This document shows positions 1 through 15,487 of a stretch of DNA of 64,000 bases, piece after piece. Source of the DNA: Ampullaceana balthica (taxonomy: Eukaryota; Mollusca; Gastropoda; Lymnaeidae); the NCBI GenBank assembly GCA_944989445.1, contig CALYLW010000039.1, forward strand, positions 2,229,001-2,293,000, in the 5' to 3' direction. The notes below the pieces were generated by a model. The model did no database searches and was not told where the DNA came from. It saw nothing but the letters and a program-made list of their open reading frames with translations. The translations under genes were made by a program, and so were the position numbers. Position 1 is the first letter of the stretch; every line of letters begins with the position of its first letter.

Positions 1-3000
1 ACAGTAGAGATACAGTACTATGACAGTAGAGATACAGTAACTATGACAGTAGAGATACAGTAACTATGACAGTAGAGATACAGTAACTATGACAGTAGAG
101 ATACAGTAAATATGACAGTAGAGATACAGTAACTATGACAGTAGAGATACAGTAACTATGACAGTAGAGATACAGTAACTATGACAGTAGAGATACAGTA
201 AATATGACAGTAGAGATACAGTAACTATGACAGTAGAGATACAGTAAATATGACAGTAGAGATACAGTAACTATGACAGTAGAGATACAGTAACTATGAC
301 AGTAGAGATACAGTAACTATGACAGTAGAGATACAGTAACTATGACAGTAGAGATACAGTAACTATGACAGTAGAGATACAGTAACTATGACAGTAGAGA
401 TACAGTAACTATGACAGTAGAGATACAGTAACTATGACAGTAGAGATACAGTAACTATGACAGTAGAGATACAGTAACTATGACAGTAGAGATACAGTAA
501 CTATGACAGTAGAGATACAGTAACTATGACAGTAGAGATACAGTAACTATGACAGTAGAGATACAGTAGCTATGACAGTAGAGATACAGTAACTATGACA
601 GTAGAGATACAGTAACTATGACAGTAGAGATACAGTAACTATGACAGTAGAGATACAGTAACTATGACAGTAGAGATACAGTAACTATGACAGTAGAGAT
701 ACAGTAACTATGACAGTAGAGATACAGTAACTATGACAGTAGAGATACAGTAAATATGACAGTAGAGATACAGTAACTATGACAGTAGAGATACAGTAAC
801 TATGACAGTAGAGATACAGTAACTATGACAGTAGAGTACAGTAACTATGACAGTAGAGATACAGTAACTATGACAGTAGAGATACAGTAACTATGACAGT
901 AGAGATACAGTAACTATGACAGTAGAGATACAGTAACTATGACAGTAGAGATACAGTAACTATGACAGTAGAGATACAGTAACTATGACAGTAGAGATAC
1001 AGTAACTATGACAGTAGAGATACAGTAACTATGACAGTAGAGATACAGTAACTATGACAGTAGAGATACAGTAACTATGACAGTAGAGATACAGTAACTA
1101 TGACAGTAGAGATACAGTAACTATGACAGTAGAGATACAGTAACTATGACAGTAGAGATACAGTAACTATGACAGTAGAGATACAGTAACTATGACAGTA
1201 GAGATACAGTAACTATGACAGTAGAGATACAGTAACTATGACAGTAGAGATACAGTAACTATGACAGTAGAGATACAGTAACTATGACAGTAGAGATACA
1301 GTAACTATGACAGTAGAGATACAGTAGCTATGACAGTAGAGATACAGTAACTATGACAGTAGAGATACAGTAACTATGACAGTAGAGATACAGTAACTAT
1401 GACAGTAGAGATACAGTAACTATGACAGTAGAGATACAGTAACTATGACAGTAGAGATACAGTAACTATGACAGTAGAGATACAGTAACTATGACAGTAG
1501 AGATACAGTAACTATGACAGTAGAGATACAGTAACTATGACAGTAGAGATACAGTAACTATGACAGTAGAGATACAGTAACTATGACAGTAGAGATACAG
1601 TAACTATGACAGTAGAGATACAGTAGCTATGACAGTAGAGATACAGTAACTATGACAGTAGAGATACAGTAAATATGACAGTAGAGATACAGTAACTATG
1701 ACAGTAGAGATACAGTAAACTATGACAGTAGAGATACAGTAACTATGACAGTAGAGATACAGTAACTATGACAGTAGAGATACAGTAACTATGACAGTAG
1801 AGATACAGTAACTATGACAGTAGAGATACAGTAACTATGACAGTAGAGATACAGTAACTATGACAGTAGAGATACAGTAACTATGACAGTAGAGATACAG
1901 TAACTATGACAGTAGAGATACAGTAACTATGACAGTAGAGATACAGTAACTATGACAGTAGAGATACAGTAACTATGACAGTAGAGATACAGTAACTATG
2001 ACAGTAGAGATACAGTAACTATGACAGTAGAGATACAGTAACTATGACAGTAGAGATACAGTAACTATGACAGTAGAGATACAGTAACTATGACAGTAGA
2101 GATACAGTAACTATGACAGTAGAGATACAGTAACTATGACAGTAGAGATACAGTAAATATGACAGTAGAGATACAGTAAACTATGACAGTAGAGATACAG
2201 TAACTATGACAGTAGAGATACAGTAACTATGACAGTAGAGATACAGTAACTATGACAGTAGAGATACAGTAACTATGACAGTAGAGATACAGTAACTATG
2301 ACAGTAGAGATACAGTAACTATGACAGTAGAGATACAGTAAACTATGACAGTAGAGATACAGTAAACTATGACAGTAGAGATACAGTAACTATGACAGTA
2401 GAGATACAGTAACTATGACAGTAGAGATACAGTAACTATGACAGTAGAGATACAGTAACTATGACAGTAGAGATACAGTAACTATGACAGTAGAGATACA
2501 GTAACTATGACAGTAGAGATACAGTAACTATGACAGTAGAGATACAGTAAACTATGACAGTAGAGATACAGTAAACTATGACAGTAGAGATACAGTAACT
2601 ATGACAGTAGAGATACAGTAACTATGACAGTAGAGATACAGTAAACTATGACAGTAGAGATACAGTAACTATGACAGTAGAGATACAGTAACTATGACAG
2701 TAGAGATACAGTAAACTATGACAGTAGAGATACAGTAACTATGACAGTAGAGATACAGTAACTATGACAGTAGAGATACAGTAACTATGACAGTAGAGAT
2801 ACAGTAACTATGACAGTAGAGATACAGTAACTATGACAGTAGAGATACAGTAACTATGACAGTAGAGATACAGTAACTATGACAGTAGAGATACAGTAAC
2901 TATGACAGTAGAGATACAGTAACTATGACAGTAGAGATACAGTAACTATGACAGTAGAGATACAGTAACTATGACAGTAGAGATACAGTAACTATGACAG

Positions 3001-6000
3001 TAGAGATACAGTAAATATGACAGTAGAGATACAGTAACTATGACAGTAGAGATACAGTAACTATGACAGTAGAGATACAGTAACTATGACAGTAGAGATA
3101 CAGTAACTATGACAGTAGAGATACAGTAACTATGACAGTAGAGATACAGTAACTATGACAGTAGAGATACAGTAACTATGACAGTAGAGATACAGTAACT
3201 ATGACAGTAGAGATACAGTAACTATGACAGTAGAGATACAGTAACTATGACAGTAGAGATACAGTAACTATGACAGTAGAGATACAGTAACTATGACAGT
3301 AGAGATACAGTAACTATGACAGTAGAGATACAGTAACTATGACAGTAGAGATACAGTAACTATGACAGTAGAGATACAGTAACTATGACAGTAGAGATAC
3401 AGTAACTATGACAGTAGAGATACAGTAACTATGACAGTAGAGATACAGTAACTATGACAGTAGAGATACAGTAACTATGACAGTAGAGATACAGTAACTA
3501 TGACAGTAGAGATACAGTAACTATGACAGTAGAGATACAGTAACTATGACAGTAGAGATACAGTAACTATGACAGTAGAGATACAGTAACTATGACAGTA
3601 GAGATACAGTAACTATGACAGTAGAGATACAGTAAACTATGACAGTAGAGATACAGTAACTATGACAGTAGAGATACAGTAACTATGACAGTAGAGATAC
3701 AGTAACTATGACAGTAGAGATACAGTAACTATGACAGTAGAGATACAGTAACTATGACAGTAGAGATACAGTAAACTATGACAGTAGAGATACAGTAACT
3801 ATGACAGTAGAGATACAGTAACTATGACAGTAGAGATACAGTAACTATGACAGTAGAGATACAGTAACTATGACAGTAGAGATACAGTAACTATGACAGT
3901 AGAGATACAGTAACTATGACAGTAGAGATACAGTAACTATGACAGTAGAGATACAGTAACTATGACAGTAGAGATACAGTAACTATGACAGTAGAGATAC
4001 AGTAACTATGACAGTAGAGATACAGTAACTATGACAGTAGAGATACAGTAACTATGACAGTAGAGATACAGTAACTATGACAGTAGAGATACAGTAACTA
4101 TGACAGTAGAGATACAGTAACTATGACAGTAGAGATACAGTAACTATGACAGTAGAGATACAGTAACTATGACAGTAGAGATACAGTAACTATGACAGTA
4201 GAGATACAGTAACTATGACAGTAGAGATACAGTAACTATGACAGTAGAGATACAGTAACTATGACAGTAGAGATACAGTAACTATGACAGTAGAGATACA
4301 GTAACTATGACAGTAGAGATACAGTAACTATGACAGTAGAGATACAGTAACTATGACAGTAGAGATACAGTAACTATGACAGTAGAGATACAGTAACTAT
4401 GACAGTAGAGATACAGTAACTATGACAGTAGAGATACAGTAACTATGACAGTAGAGATACAGTAACTATGACAGTAGAGATACAGTAACTATGACAGTAG
4501 AGATACAGTAACTATGACAGTAGAGATACAGTAACTATGACAGTAGAGATACAGTAACTATGACAGTAGAGATACAGTAACTATGACAGTAGAGATACAG
4601 TAACTATGACAGTAGAGATACAGTAACTATGACAGTAGAGATACAGTAACTATGACAGTAGAGATACAGTAACTATGACAGTAGAGATACAGTAACTATG
4701 ACAGTAGAGATACAGTAACTATGACAGTAGAGATACAGTAACTATGACAGTAGAGATACAGTAACTATGACAGTAGAGATACAGTAACTATGACAGTAGA
4801 GATACAGTAACTATGACAGTAGAGATACAGTAACTATGACAGTAGAGATACAGTAACTATGACAGTAGAGATACAGTAACTATGACAGTAGAGATACAGT
4901 AACTATGACAGTAGAGATACAGTAACTATGACAGTAGAGATACAGTAACTATGACAGTAGAGATACAGTAACTATGACAGTAGAGATACAGTAACTATGA
5001 CAGTAGAGATACAGTAACTATGACAGTAGAGATACAGTAACTATGACAGTAGAGATACAGTAACTATGACAGTAGAGATACAGTAACTATGACAGTAGAG
5101 ATACAGTAACTATGACAGTAGAGATACAGTAACTATGACAGTAGAGATACAGTAACTATGACAGTAGAGATACAGTAACTATGACAGTAGAGATACAGTA
5201 ACTATGACAGTAGAGATACAGTAACTATGACAGTAGAGATACAGTAACTATGACAGTAGAGATACAGTAACTATGACAGTAGAGATACAGTAACTATGAC
5301 AGTAGAGATACAGTAACTATGACAGTAGAGATACAGTAACTATGACAGTAGAGATACAGTAACTATGACAGTAGAGATACAGTAACTATGACAGTAGAGA
5401 TACAGTAACTATGACAGTAGAGATACAGTAACTATGACAGTAGAGATACAGTAACTATGACAGTAGAGATACAGTAACTATGACAGTAGAGATACAGTAA
5501 CTATGACAGTAGAGATACAGTAACTATGACAGTAGAGATACAGTAACTATGACAGTAGAGATACAGTAACTATGACAGTAGAGATACAGTAACTATGACA
5601 GTAGAGATACAGTAACTATGACAGTAGAGATACAGTAACTATGACAGTAGAGATACAGTAACTATGACAGTAGAGATACAGTAACTATGACAGTAGAGAT
5701 ACAGTAACTATGACAGTAGAGATACAGTAACTATGACAGTAGAGATACAGTAACTATGACAGTAGAGATACAGTAACTATGACAGTAGAGATACAGTAAC
5801 TATGACAGTAGAGATACAGTAACTATGACAGTAGAGATACAGTAACTATGACAGTAGAGATACAGTAACTATGACAGTAGAGATACAGTAAATATGACAG
5901 TAGAGATACAGTAACTATGACAGTAGAGATACAGTAACTATGACAGTAGAGATACAGTAACTATGACAGTAGAGATACAGTAACTATGACAGTAGAGATA

Positions 6001-9000
6001 CAGTAACTATGACAGTAGAGATACAGTAACTATGACAGTAGAGATACAGTAACTATGACAGTAGAGATACAGTAACTATGACAGTAGAGATACAGTAACT
6101 ATGACAGTAGAGATACAGTAACTATGACAGTAGAGATACAGTAACTATGACAGTAGAGATACAGTAACTATGACAGTAGAGATACAGTAACTATGACAGT
6201 AGAGATACAGTAACTATGACAGTAGAGATACAGTAACTATGACAGTAGAGATACAGTAGCTATGACAGTAGAGATACAGTAACTATGACAGTAGAGATAC
6301 AGTAACTATGACAGTAGAGATACAGTAACTATGACAGTAGAGATACAGTAACTATGACAGTAGAGATACAGTAACTATGACAGTAGAGATACAGTAACTA
6401 TGACAGTAGAGATACAGTAACTATGACAGTAGAGATACAGTAACTATGACAGTAGAGATACAGTAAACTATGACAGTAGAGATACAGTAACTATGACAGT
6501 AGAGATACAGTAACTATGACAGTAGAGATACAGTAACTATGACAGTAGAGATACAGTAACTATGACAGTAGAGATACAGTAACTATGACAGTAGAGATAC
6601 AGTAACTATGACAGTAGAGATACAGTAACTATGACAGTAGAGATACAGTAACTATGACAGTAGAGATACAGTAACTATGACAGTAGAGATACAGTAACTA
6701 TGACAGTAGAGATACAGTAACTATGACAGTAGAGATACAGTAACTATGACAGTAGAGATACAGTAACTATGACAGTAGAGATACAGTAACTATGACAGTA
6801 GAGATACAGTAACTATGACAGTAGAGATACAGTAACTATGACAGTAGAGATACAGTAACTATGACAGTAGAGATACAGTAACTATGACAGTAGAGATACA
6901 GTAACTATGACAGTAGAGATACAGTAACTATGACAGTAGAGATACAGTAACTATGACAGTAGAGATACAGTAACTATGACAGTAGAGATACAGTAACTAT
7001 GACAGTAGAGATACAGTAACTATGACAGTAGAGATACAGTAACTATGACAGTAGAGATACAGTAACTATGACAGTAGAGATACAGTAACTATGACAGTAG
7101 AGATACAGTAACTATGACAGTAGAGATACAGTAACTATGACAGTAGAGATACAGTAACTATGACAGTAGAGATACAGTAACTATGACAGTAGAGATACAG
7201 TAACTATGACAGTAGAGATACAGTAACTATGACAGTAGAGATACAGTAACTATGACAGTAGAGATACAGTAACTATGACAGTAGAGATACAGTAACTATG
7301 ACAGTAGAGATACAGTAACTATGACAGTAGAGATACAGTAACTATGACAGTAGAGATACAGTAACTATGACAGTAGAGATACAGTAACTATGACAGTAGA
7401 GATACAGTAACTATGACAGTAGAGATACAGTAACTATGACAGTAGAGATACAGTAACTATGACAGTAGAGATACAGTAACTATGACAGTAGAGATACAGT
7501 AACTATGACAGTAGAGATACAGTAACTATGACAGTAGAGATACAGTAACTATGACAGTAGAGATACAGTAACTATGACAGTAGAGATACAGTAACTATGA
7601 CAGTAGAGATACAGTAACTATGACAGTAGAGATACAGTAACTATGACAGTAGAGATACAGTAACTATGACAGTAGAGATACAGTAACTATGACAGTAGAG
7701 ATACAGTAACTATGACAGTAGAGATACAGTAAACTATGACAGTAGAGATACAGTAACTATGACAGTAGAGATACAGTAACTATGACAGTAGAGATACAGT
7801 AACTATGACAGTAGAGATACAGTAACTATGACAGTAGAGATACAGTAACTATGACAGTAGAGATACAGTAACTATGACAGTAGAGATACAGTAACTATGA
7901 CAGTAGAGATACAGTAACTATGACAGTAGAGATACAGTAACTATGACAGTAGAGATACAGTAACTATGACAGTAGAGATACAGTAACTATGACAGTAGAG
8001 ATACAGTAACTATGACAGTAGAGATACAGTAACTATGACAGTAGAGATACAGTAACTATGACAGTAGAGATACAGTAACTATGACAGTAGAGATACAGTA
8101 ACTATGACAGTAGAGATACAGTAACTATGACAGTAGAGATACAGTAACTATGACAGTAGAGATACAGTAACTATGACAGTAGAGATACAGTAACTATGAC
8201 AGTAGAGATACAGTAACTATGACAGTAGAGATACAGTAACTATGACAGTAGAGATACAGTAACTATGACAGTAGAGATACAGTAACTATGACAGTAGAGA
8301 TACAGTAACTATGACAGTAGAGATACAGTAACTATGACAGTAGAGATACAGTAACTATGACAGTAGAGATACAGTAACTATGACAGTAGAGATACAGTAA
8401 CTATGACAGTAGAGATACAGTAACTATGACAGTAGAGATACAGTAACTATGACAGTAGAGATACAGTAACTATGACAGTAGAGATACAGTAACTATGACA
8501 GTAGAGATACAGTAACTATGACAGTAGAGATACAGTAACTATGACAGTAGAGATACAGTAACTATGACAGTAGAGATACAGTAAACTATGACAGTAGAGA
8601 TACAGTAACTATGACAGTAGAGATACAGTAACTATGACAGTAGAGATACAGTAAACTATGACAGTAGAGATACAGTAACTATGACAGTAGAGATACAGTA
8701 ACTATGACAGTAGAGATACAGTAACTATGACAGTAGAGATACAGTAACTATGACAGTAGAGATACAGTAACTATGACAGTAGAGATACAGTAACTATGAC
8801 AGTAGAGATACAGTAACTATGACAGTAGAGATACAGTAACTATGACAGTAGAGATACAGTAACTATGACAGTAGAGATACAGTAACTATGACAGTAGAGA
8901 TACAGTAACTATGACAGTAGAGATACAGTAACTATGACAGTAGAGATACAGTAACTATGACAGTAGAGATACAGTAACTATGACAGTAGAGATACAGTAA

Positions 9001-12000
9001 CTATGACAGTAGAGATACAGTAACTATGACAGTAGAGATACAGTAACTATGACAGTAGAGATACAGTAACTATGACAGTAGAGATACAGTAACTATGACA
9101 GTAGAGATACAGTAACTATGACAGTAGAGATACAGTAACTATGACAGTAGAGATACAGTAACTATGACAGTAGAGATACAGTAACTATGACAGTAGAGAT
9201 ACAGTAACTATGACAGTAGAGATACAGTAACTATGACAGTAGAGATACAGTAACTATGACAGTAGAGATACAGTAACTATGACAGTAGAGATACAGTAAC
9301 TATGACAGTAGAGATACAGTAACTATGACAGTAGAGATACAGTAACTATGACAGTAGAGATACAGTAACTATGACAGTAGAGATACAGTAACTATGACAG
9401 TAGAGATACAGTAAATATGACAGTAGAGATACAGTAAACTATGACAGTAGAGATACAGTAACTATGACAGTAGAGATACAGTAACTATGACAGTAGAGAT
9501 ACAGTAACTATGACAGTAGAGATACAGTAACTATGACAGTAGAGATACAGTAACTATGACAGTAGAGATACAGTAACTATGACAGTAGAGATACAGTAAC
9601 TATGACAGTAGAGATACAGTAACTATGACAGTAGAGATACAGTAACTATGACAGTAGAGATACAGTAACTATGACAGTAGAGATACAGTAACTATGACAG
9701 TAGAGATACAGTAACTATGACAGTAGAGATACAGTAACTATGACAGTAGAGATACAGTAACTATGACAGTAGAGATACAGTAACTATGACAGTAGAGATA
9801 CAGTAACTATGACAGTAGAGATACAGTAACTATGACAGTAGAGATACAGTAACTATGACAGTAGAGATACAGTAACTATGACAGTAGAGATACAGTAACT
9901 ATGACAGTAGAGATACAGTAACTATGACAGTAGAGATACAGTAACTATGACAGTAGAGATACAGTAACTATGACAGTAGAGATACAGTAACTATGACAGT
10001 AGAGATACAGTAACTATGACAGTAGAGATACAGTAACTATGACAGTAGAGATACAGTAACTATGACAGTAGAGATACAGTAACTATGACAGTAGAGATAC
10101 AGTAACTATGACAGTAGAGATACAGTAACTATGACAGTAGAGATACAGTAACTATGACAGTAGAGATACAGTAACTATGACAGTAGAGATACAGTAACTA
10201 TGACAGTAGAGATACAGTAACTATGACAGTAGAGATACAGTAACTATGACAGTAGAGATACAGTAACTATGACAGTAGAGATACAGTAACTATGACAGTA
10301 GAGATACAGTAACTATGACAGTAGAGATACAGTAACTATGACAGTAGAGATACAGTAACTATGACAGTAGAGATACAGTAACTATGACAGTAGAGATACA
10401 GTAACTATGACAGTAGAGATACAGTAACTATGACAGTAGAGATACAGTAACTATGACAGTAGAGATACAGTAACTATGACAGTAGAGATACAGTAACTAT
10501 GACAGTAGAGATACAGTAACTATGACAGTAGAGATACAGTAACTATGACAGTAGAGATACAGTAACTATGACAGTAGAGATACAGTAACTATGACAGTAG
10601 AGATACAGTAGCTATGACAGTAGAGATACAGTAACTATGACAGTAGAGATACAGTAACTATGACAGTAGAGATACAGTAACTATGACAGTAGAGATACAG
10701 TAACTATGACAGTAGAGATACAGTAATATGACAGTAGAGATACAGTAACTATGACAGTAGAGATACAGTAACTATGACAGTAGAGATACAGTAACTATGA
10801 CAGTAGAGATACAGTAACTATGACAGTAGAGATACAGTAACTATGACAGTAGAGATACAGTAACTATGACAGTAGAGATACAGTAACTATGACAGTAGAG
10901 ATACAGTAAATATGACAGTAGAGATACAGTAACTATGACAGTAGAGATACAGTAAATATGACAGTAGAGATACAGTAGCTATGACAGTAGAGATACAGTA
11001 ACTATGACAGTAGAGATACAGTAACTATGACAGTAGAGATACAGTAACTATGACAGTAGAGATACAGTAACTATGACAGTAGAGATACAGTAAACTATGA
11101 CAGTAGAGATACAGTAACTATGACAGTAGAGATAGAGTAAATATGACAGTAGAGATACAGTAGCTATGACAGTAGAGATACAGTAACTATGACAGTAGAG
11201 ATACAGTAGCTATGACAGTAGAGATACAGTAACTATGACAGTAGAGATACAGTAACTATGACAGTAGAGATACAGTAAATATGACAGTAGAGATACAGTA
11301 ACTATGACAGTAGAGATACAGTAAATATGACAGTAGAGATACAGTAACTATGACAGTAGAGATACAGTAGCTATGACAGTAGAGATACAGTAACTATGAC
11401 AGTAGAGATAGAGTAACTATGACAGTAGAGATACAGTAACTATGACAGTAGAGATACAGTAACTATGACAGTAGAGATACAGTAACTATGACAGTAGAGA
11501 TACAGTAACTATGACAGTAGAGATACAGTAACTATGACAGTAGAGATACAGTAACTATGACAGTAGAGATACAGTAACTATGACAGTAGAGATACAGTAA
11601 CTATGACAGTAGAGATACAGTAGCTATGACAGTAGAGATACAGTAGCTATGACAGTAGAGATACAGTAACTATGACAGTAGAGATACAGTAACTATGACA
11701 GTAGAGATACAGTAACTATGACAGTAGAGATACAGTAACTATGACAGTAGAGATACAGTAACCACGACAGTAGAGATACAGTAACTATGACAGTAGAGAT
11801 ACAGTAACTATGACAGTAGAGATACAGTAGCTATGACAGTAGAGATACAGTAAATATGACAGTAGAGATACAGTAAATATGACAGTAGAGATACAGTAAA
11901 TATGACAGTAGAGATACAGTAAATATGACAGTAGAGATACAGTAAATATGACAGTAGAGATACAGTAAATATGACAGTAGAGATACAGTAAATATGACAG

Positions 12001-14574
12001 TAGAGATAGAGTAAATATGACAGTAGAGATACAGTAAATATGACAGTAGAGATACAGTAAATATGACAGTAGAGATACAGTAAATATGACAGTAGAGATA
12101 CAGTAACTATGACAGTAGAGATACAGTAGCTATGACAGTAGAGATACAGTAAACTATGACAGTAGAGATACAGTAAATATGACAGTAGAGATACAGTAAA
12201 TATGACAGTAGAGATAGAGTAAATATGACAGTAGAGATACAGTAAATATGACAGTAGAGATACAGTAAATATGACAGTAGAGATACAGTAAATATGACAG
12301 TAGAGATACAGTAAATATGACAGTAGAGATACAGTAAATATGACAGTAGAGATACAGTAAATATGACAGTAGAGATACAGTAACTATGACAGTAGAGATA
12401 CAGTAGCTATGACAGTAGAGATAGAGTAAATATGACAGTAGAGATACAGTAGCTATGACAGTAGAGATACAGTAAATATGACAGTAGAGATACAGTAACT
12501 ATGACAGTAGAGATACAGTAACTATGACAGTAGAGATACAGTAACCACGACAGTAGAGGTCCAGTAACTATGACAGTAGAGATACAGTAGCTATGACAGT
12601 AGAGATAGAGTAACTATGACAGTAGAGGTCCAGTAACTATGACAGTAGAGGTCCAGTAACTATGACAGTAGAGGTCCAGTAACTATGACAGTAGAGATAC
12701 AGTAACTATGACAGTAGAGATACAGTAACTATGACAGTAGAGATACAGTAACTATGACAGTAGAGGTCCAGTAACTATGACAGTAGAGATACAGTAGCTA
12801 TGACAGTAGAGATACAGTAACTATGACAGTAGAGATACAGTAACTATGACAGTAGAGATACAGTAACTATGACAGTAGAGATACAGTAGCTATGACAGTA
12901 GAGATACAGTAGCTATGACAGTAGAGATACAGTAACTATGACAGTAGAGATACAGTAACTATGACAGTAGAGATACAGTAACTATGACAGTAGAGATACA
13001 GTAACTATGACAGTAGAGATACAGTAACTATGACAGTAGAGGTCCAGTAACTATGACAGTAGAGATACAGTAACTATGACAGTAGAGATACAGTAACTAT
13101 GACAGTAGAGATACAGTAAATATGACAGTAAAGATACAGTAACTATGACAGTAGAGGTCCAGTAACTATGACAGTAGAGATACAGTAACTATGACAGTAG
13201 AGATACAGTAACTATGACAGTAGAGATACAGTAACTATGACAGTAGAGATACAGTAACTATGAGAGTAGAGATACAGTAACTATGACAGTAGAGATCCAG
13301 TAACTATGACAGTAGAGATACAGTAACTATGACAGTAGAGATACAGTAACTATGACAGTAGAGATACAGTAGCTATGACAGTAGAGATACAGTAACTATG
13401 ACAGTAGAGATACAGTAACTATGACAGTAGAGATACAGTAACTATGACAGTAGAGATACAGTAACTATGACAGTAGAGATACAGTAACTATGACAGTAGA
13501 GATACAGTAGCTATGACAGTAGAGATACAGTAACTATGACAGTAGAGATACAGTAACTATGACAGTAGAGATACAGTAACTATGAGAGTAGAGATACAGT
13601 AACTATGACAGTAGAGGTCCAGTAACTATGACAGTAGAGATACAGTAACTATGACAGTAGAGATAGAGTAAATATGACAGTAGAGATACAGTAACTATGA
13701 CAGTAGAGATACAGTAAATATGACAGTAGAGATACAGTAACTATGACAGTAGAGATACAGTAAATATGACAGTAGAGATACAGTAACTATGACAGTAGAG
13801 ATACAGTAACCACGACAGTAGAGGTCCAGTAACTATGACAGTAGAGATACAGTAGCTATGACAGTAGAGATAGAGTAACTATGACAGTAGAGGTCCAGTA
13901 ACTATGACAGTAGAGGTACAGTAACTATGACAGTAGAGATACAGTAACTATGACAGTAGAGATACAGTAACTATGACAGTAGAGATACAGTAACTATGAC
14001 AGTAGAGATACAGTAACTATGACAGTAGAGGTCCAGTAACTATGACAGTAGAGATACAGTACTATGACAGTAGAGATACAGTAACTATGACAGTAGAGAT
14101 ACAGTAACTATGACAGTAGAGATACAGTAACTATGACAGTAGAGATACAGTAACTATGACAGTAGAGATACAGTAGCTATGACAGTAGAGATACAGTAGC
14201 TATGACAGTAGAGATACAGTAACTATGACAGTAGAGATACAGTAACTATGACAGTAGAGATACAGTAACTATGACAGTAGAGATACAGTAACTATGACAG
14301 TAGAGGTCCAGTAACTATGACAGTAGAGATACAGTAACTATGACAGTAGAGATACAGTAACTATGACAGTAGAGATACAGTAAATATGACAGTAGAGATA
14401 CAGTAAATATGACAGTAGAGATACAGTAACTATGACAGTAGAGATACAGTAACTATGACAGTAGAGATACAGTAACTATGACAGTAGAGATACAGTAACT
14501 ATGACAGTAGAGATACAGTAACTATGACAGTAGAGATACAGTAACTATGACAGTAGAGATACAGTAACTATGAC
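1..14574. repeat. 23-bp satellite array, about 634 copies, open at left edge
   Basis: The unit is ACAGTAGAGATACAGTAAC plus TATG (23 bp). It has two half-units that both begin ACAGTA, so it probably grew from an 11-12 bp ancestor. Variants are single changes: AAATATG, AGCTATG, a 24-mer with an extra A, GATAGAG for GATACAG, and GAGGTCCAG for GAGATACAG. About 3780-5880 is almost free of variants, while variants are frequent from 10600 to 14400. Because 23 is not a multiple of 3 and the unit holds TAG, TAA and TGA, no long frame exists. The array stops abruptly at 14574. Confidence 0.99.
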
Positions 14575-14690
14575 TACCACAAAACTATCAGCACGTAACT
14601 AGTGTCCTAAATAATAAATAGGTCAACTTTGGTTTTCTTGATGTTTACATCTTTTCATGAGACGTTGCCCAAATCTCATAAGCTGCGCGC

Positions 14691-14812
14691 GTTAAACAAT
14701 GGGTTAAACAATGGGTTAAACAATGGGTTAAACAATGGGTTAAACAATGGGTTAAACAATGGGTTAAACAATGGGTTAAACAATGGGTTAAACAATGGGT
14801 TAAACAATGGGT
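14691..14812. repeat. 12-bp tandem repeat, 10 copies
   Basis: The unit is GGGTTAAACAAT, almost perfect. The 12-bp period leaves both strands open (Asn-Asn-Gly-Leu on plus), which explains the small overlapping frames. On the minus strand it leads into GCGCGCAG followed by an open stretch down to 14642 that could be a further exon of the FN3 gene, but this is unproven. Confidence 0.95.
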
Positions 14813-14943
14813 TTTTCCGAAACTACGAGCAAAAATAGGCACTTCGCCTCAGAGAGTTCTTGACAGGTAGAAATGAATAGACTTTTCTTACAACTTAGTA
14901 GTTAAGCTTTAACAGGGAAAGAGTTATAATACGACCGACAACT

Positions 14944-15358
14944 TCCTGTGACGTCCTTTTACAATAGCTTTCCACACTCCCTGTGACGTCATCTTACATT
15001 ACTTTTCCACAATCCCTGTGACGCCATCTTACATTACCTTTCCACACTCCCTGTGACGTCATCTTACATTACCTTTCCACACTCCCTGTGACGCCATCTT
15101 ACATTACCTTTCCACACTCCCTGTGACGCCATCTTACATTACCTTTCCACACTCCCTGTGACGTCATCTTACATTACCTTTCCACATTCCCTGTGATGTC
15201 ATGTTACATTACCTTTCCACCCTTCCTGTGACGTCATCTTACATTACCTTTCCACACTCCCTGTGACGTCATTTTACATTACCTTTCCACACTCCCTGTG
15301 ACGTCATCTTACATTACCTTTCCACACTCCCTGTGACGTCATCTTACATTACCTTTCC
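14944..15358. repeat. 35-bp minisatellite that copies the exon 13 splice donor
   Basis: About 12 copies of a 35-bp unit. On the minus strand each unit has GGAAAG|GTAATG, the same as the end of FN3 exon 13 (GGGAAAG|GTAATG at 15353). Most units also carry the CRE palindrome TGACGTCA, some changed to TGACGCCA. The 35-bp period would shift the frame if a distal donor were used. Confidence 0.93.
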
Positions 15359-15487
15359 CACAGGTTTAATACTCGGCACTTGATTTCTCCGAGGCAGGGG
15401 CGGACCACCGGCGGCTGGGTGAAGTTTTGGTGGGGAACCGACGCCTTCCTCATCAAGGAACGACAGGGGGACGTTAGGCTGGAAGTT
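15353..15487 (-). CDS. FN3 receptor exon 13: last exon seen
   Basis: A 135-nt open segment (TTTCACAG|AACTTC; GGGAAAG|GTAATG), phase 0 both ends, consistent with exon 12. Peptide is Pro/Gly-rich (FLDEEGVGSPPKLHPAAGG). The FN3 fit is only partial. Strong indirect support: the next 400 bp are a tandem copy of exactly this donor. Following exons should lie further left, across the satellite. Confidence 0.6.

Noticed and set aside
1..14574. CRISPR-like regularity
   Set aside because: No unique spacers; head-to-tail 23-bp units in a eukaryotic genome.
14642..14690. Exon 14 of the FN3 gene after GCGCGCAG
   Set aside because: Phase could fit, but the peptide is short, not FN3-like, and the donor AAAAGAT|GTAAAC is weak.
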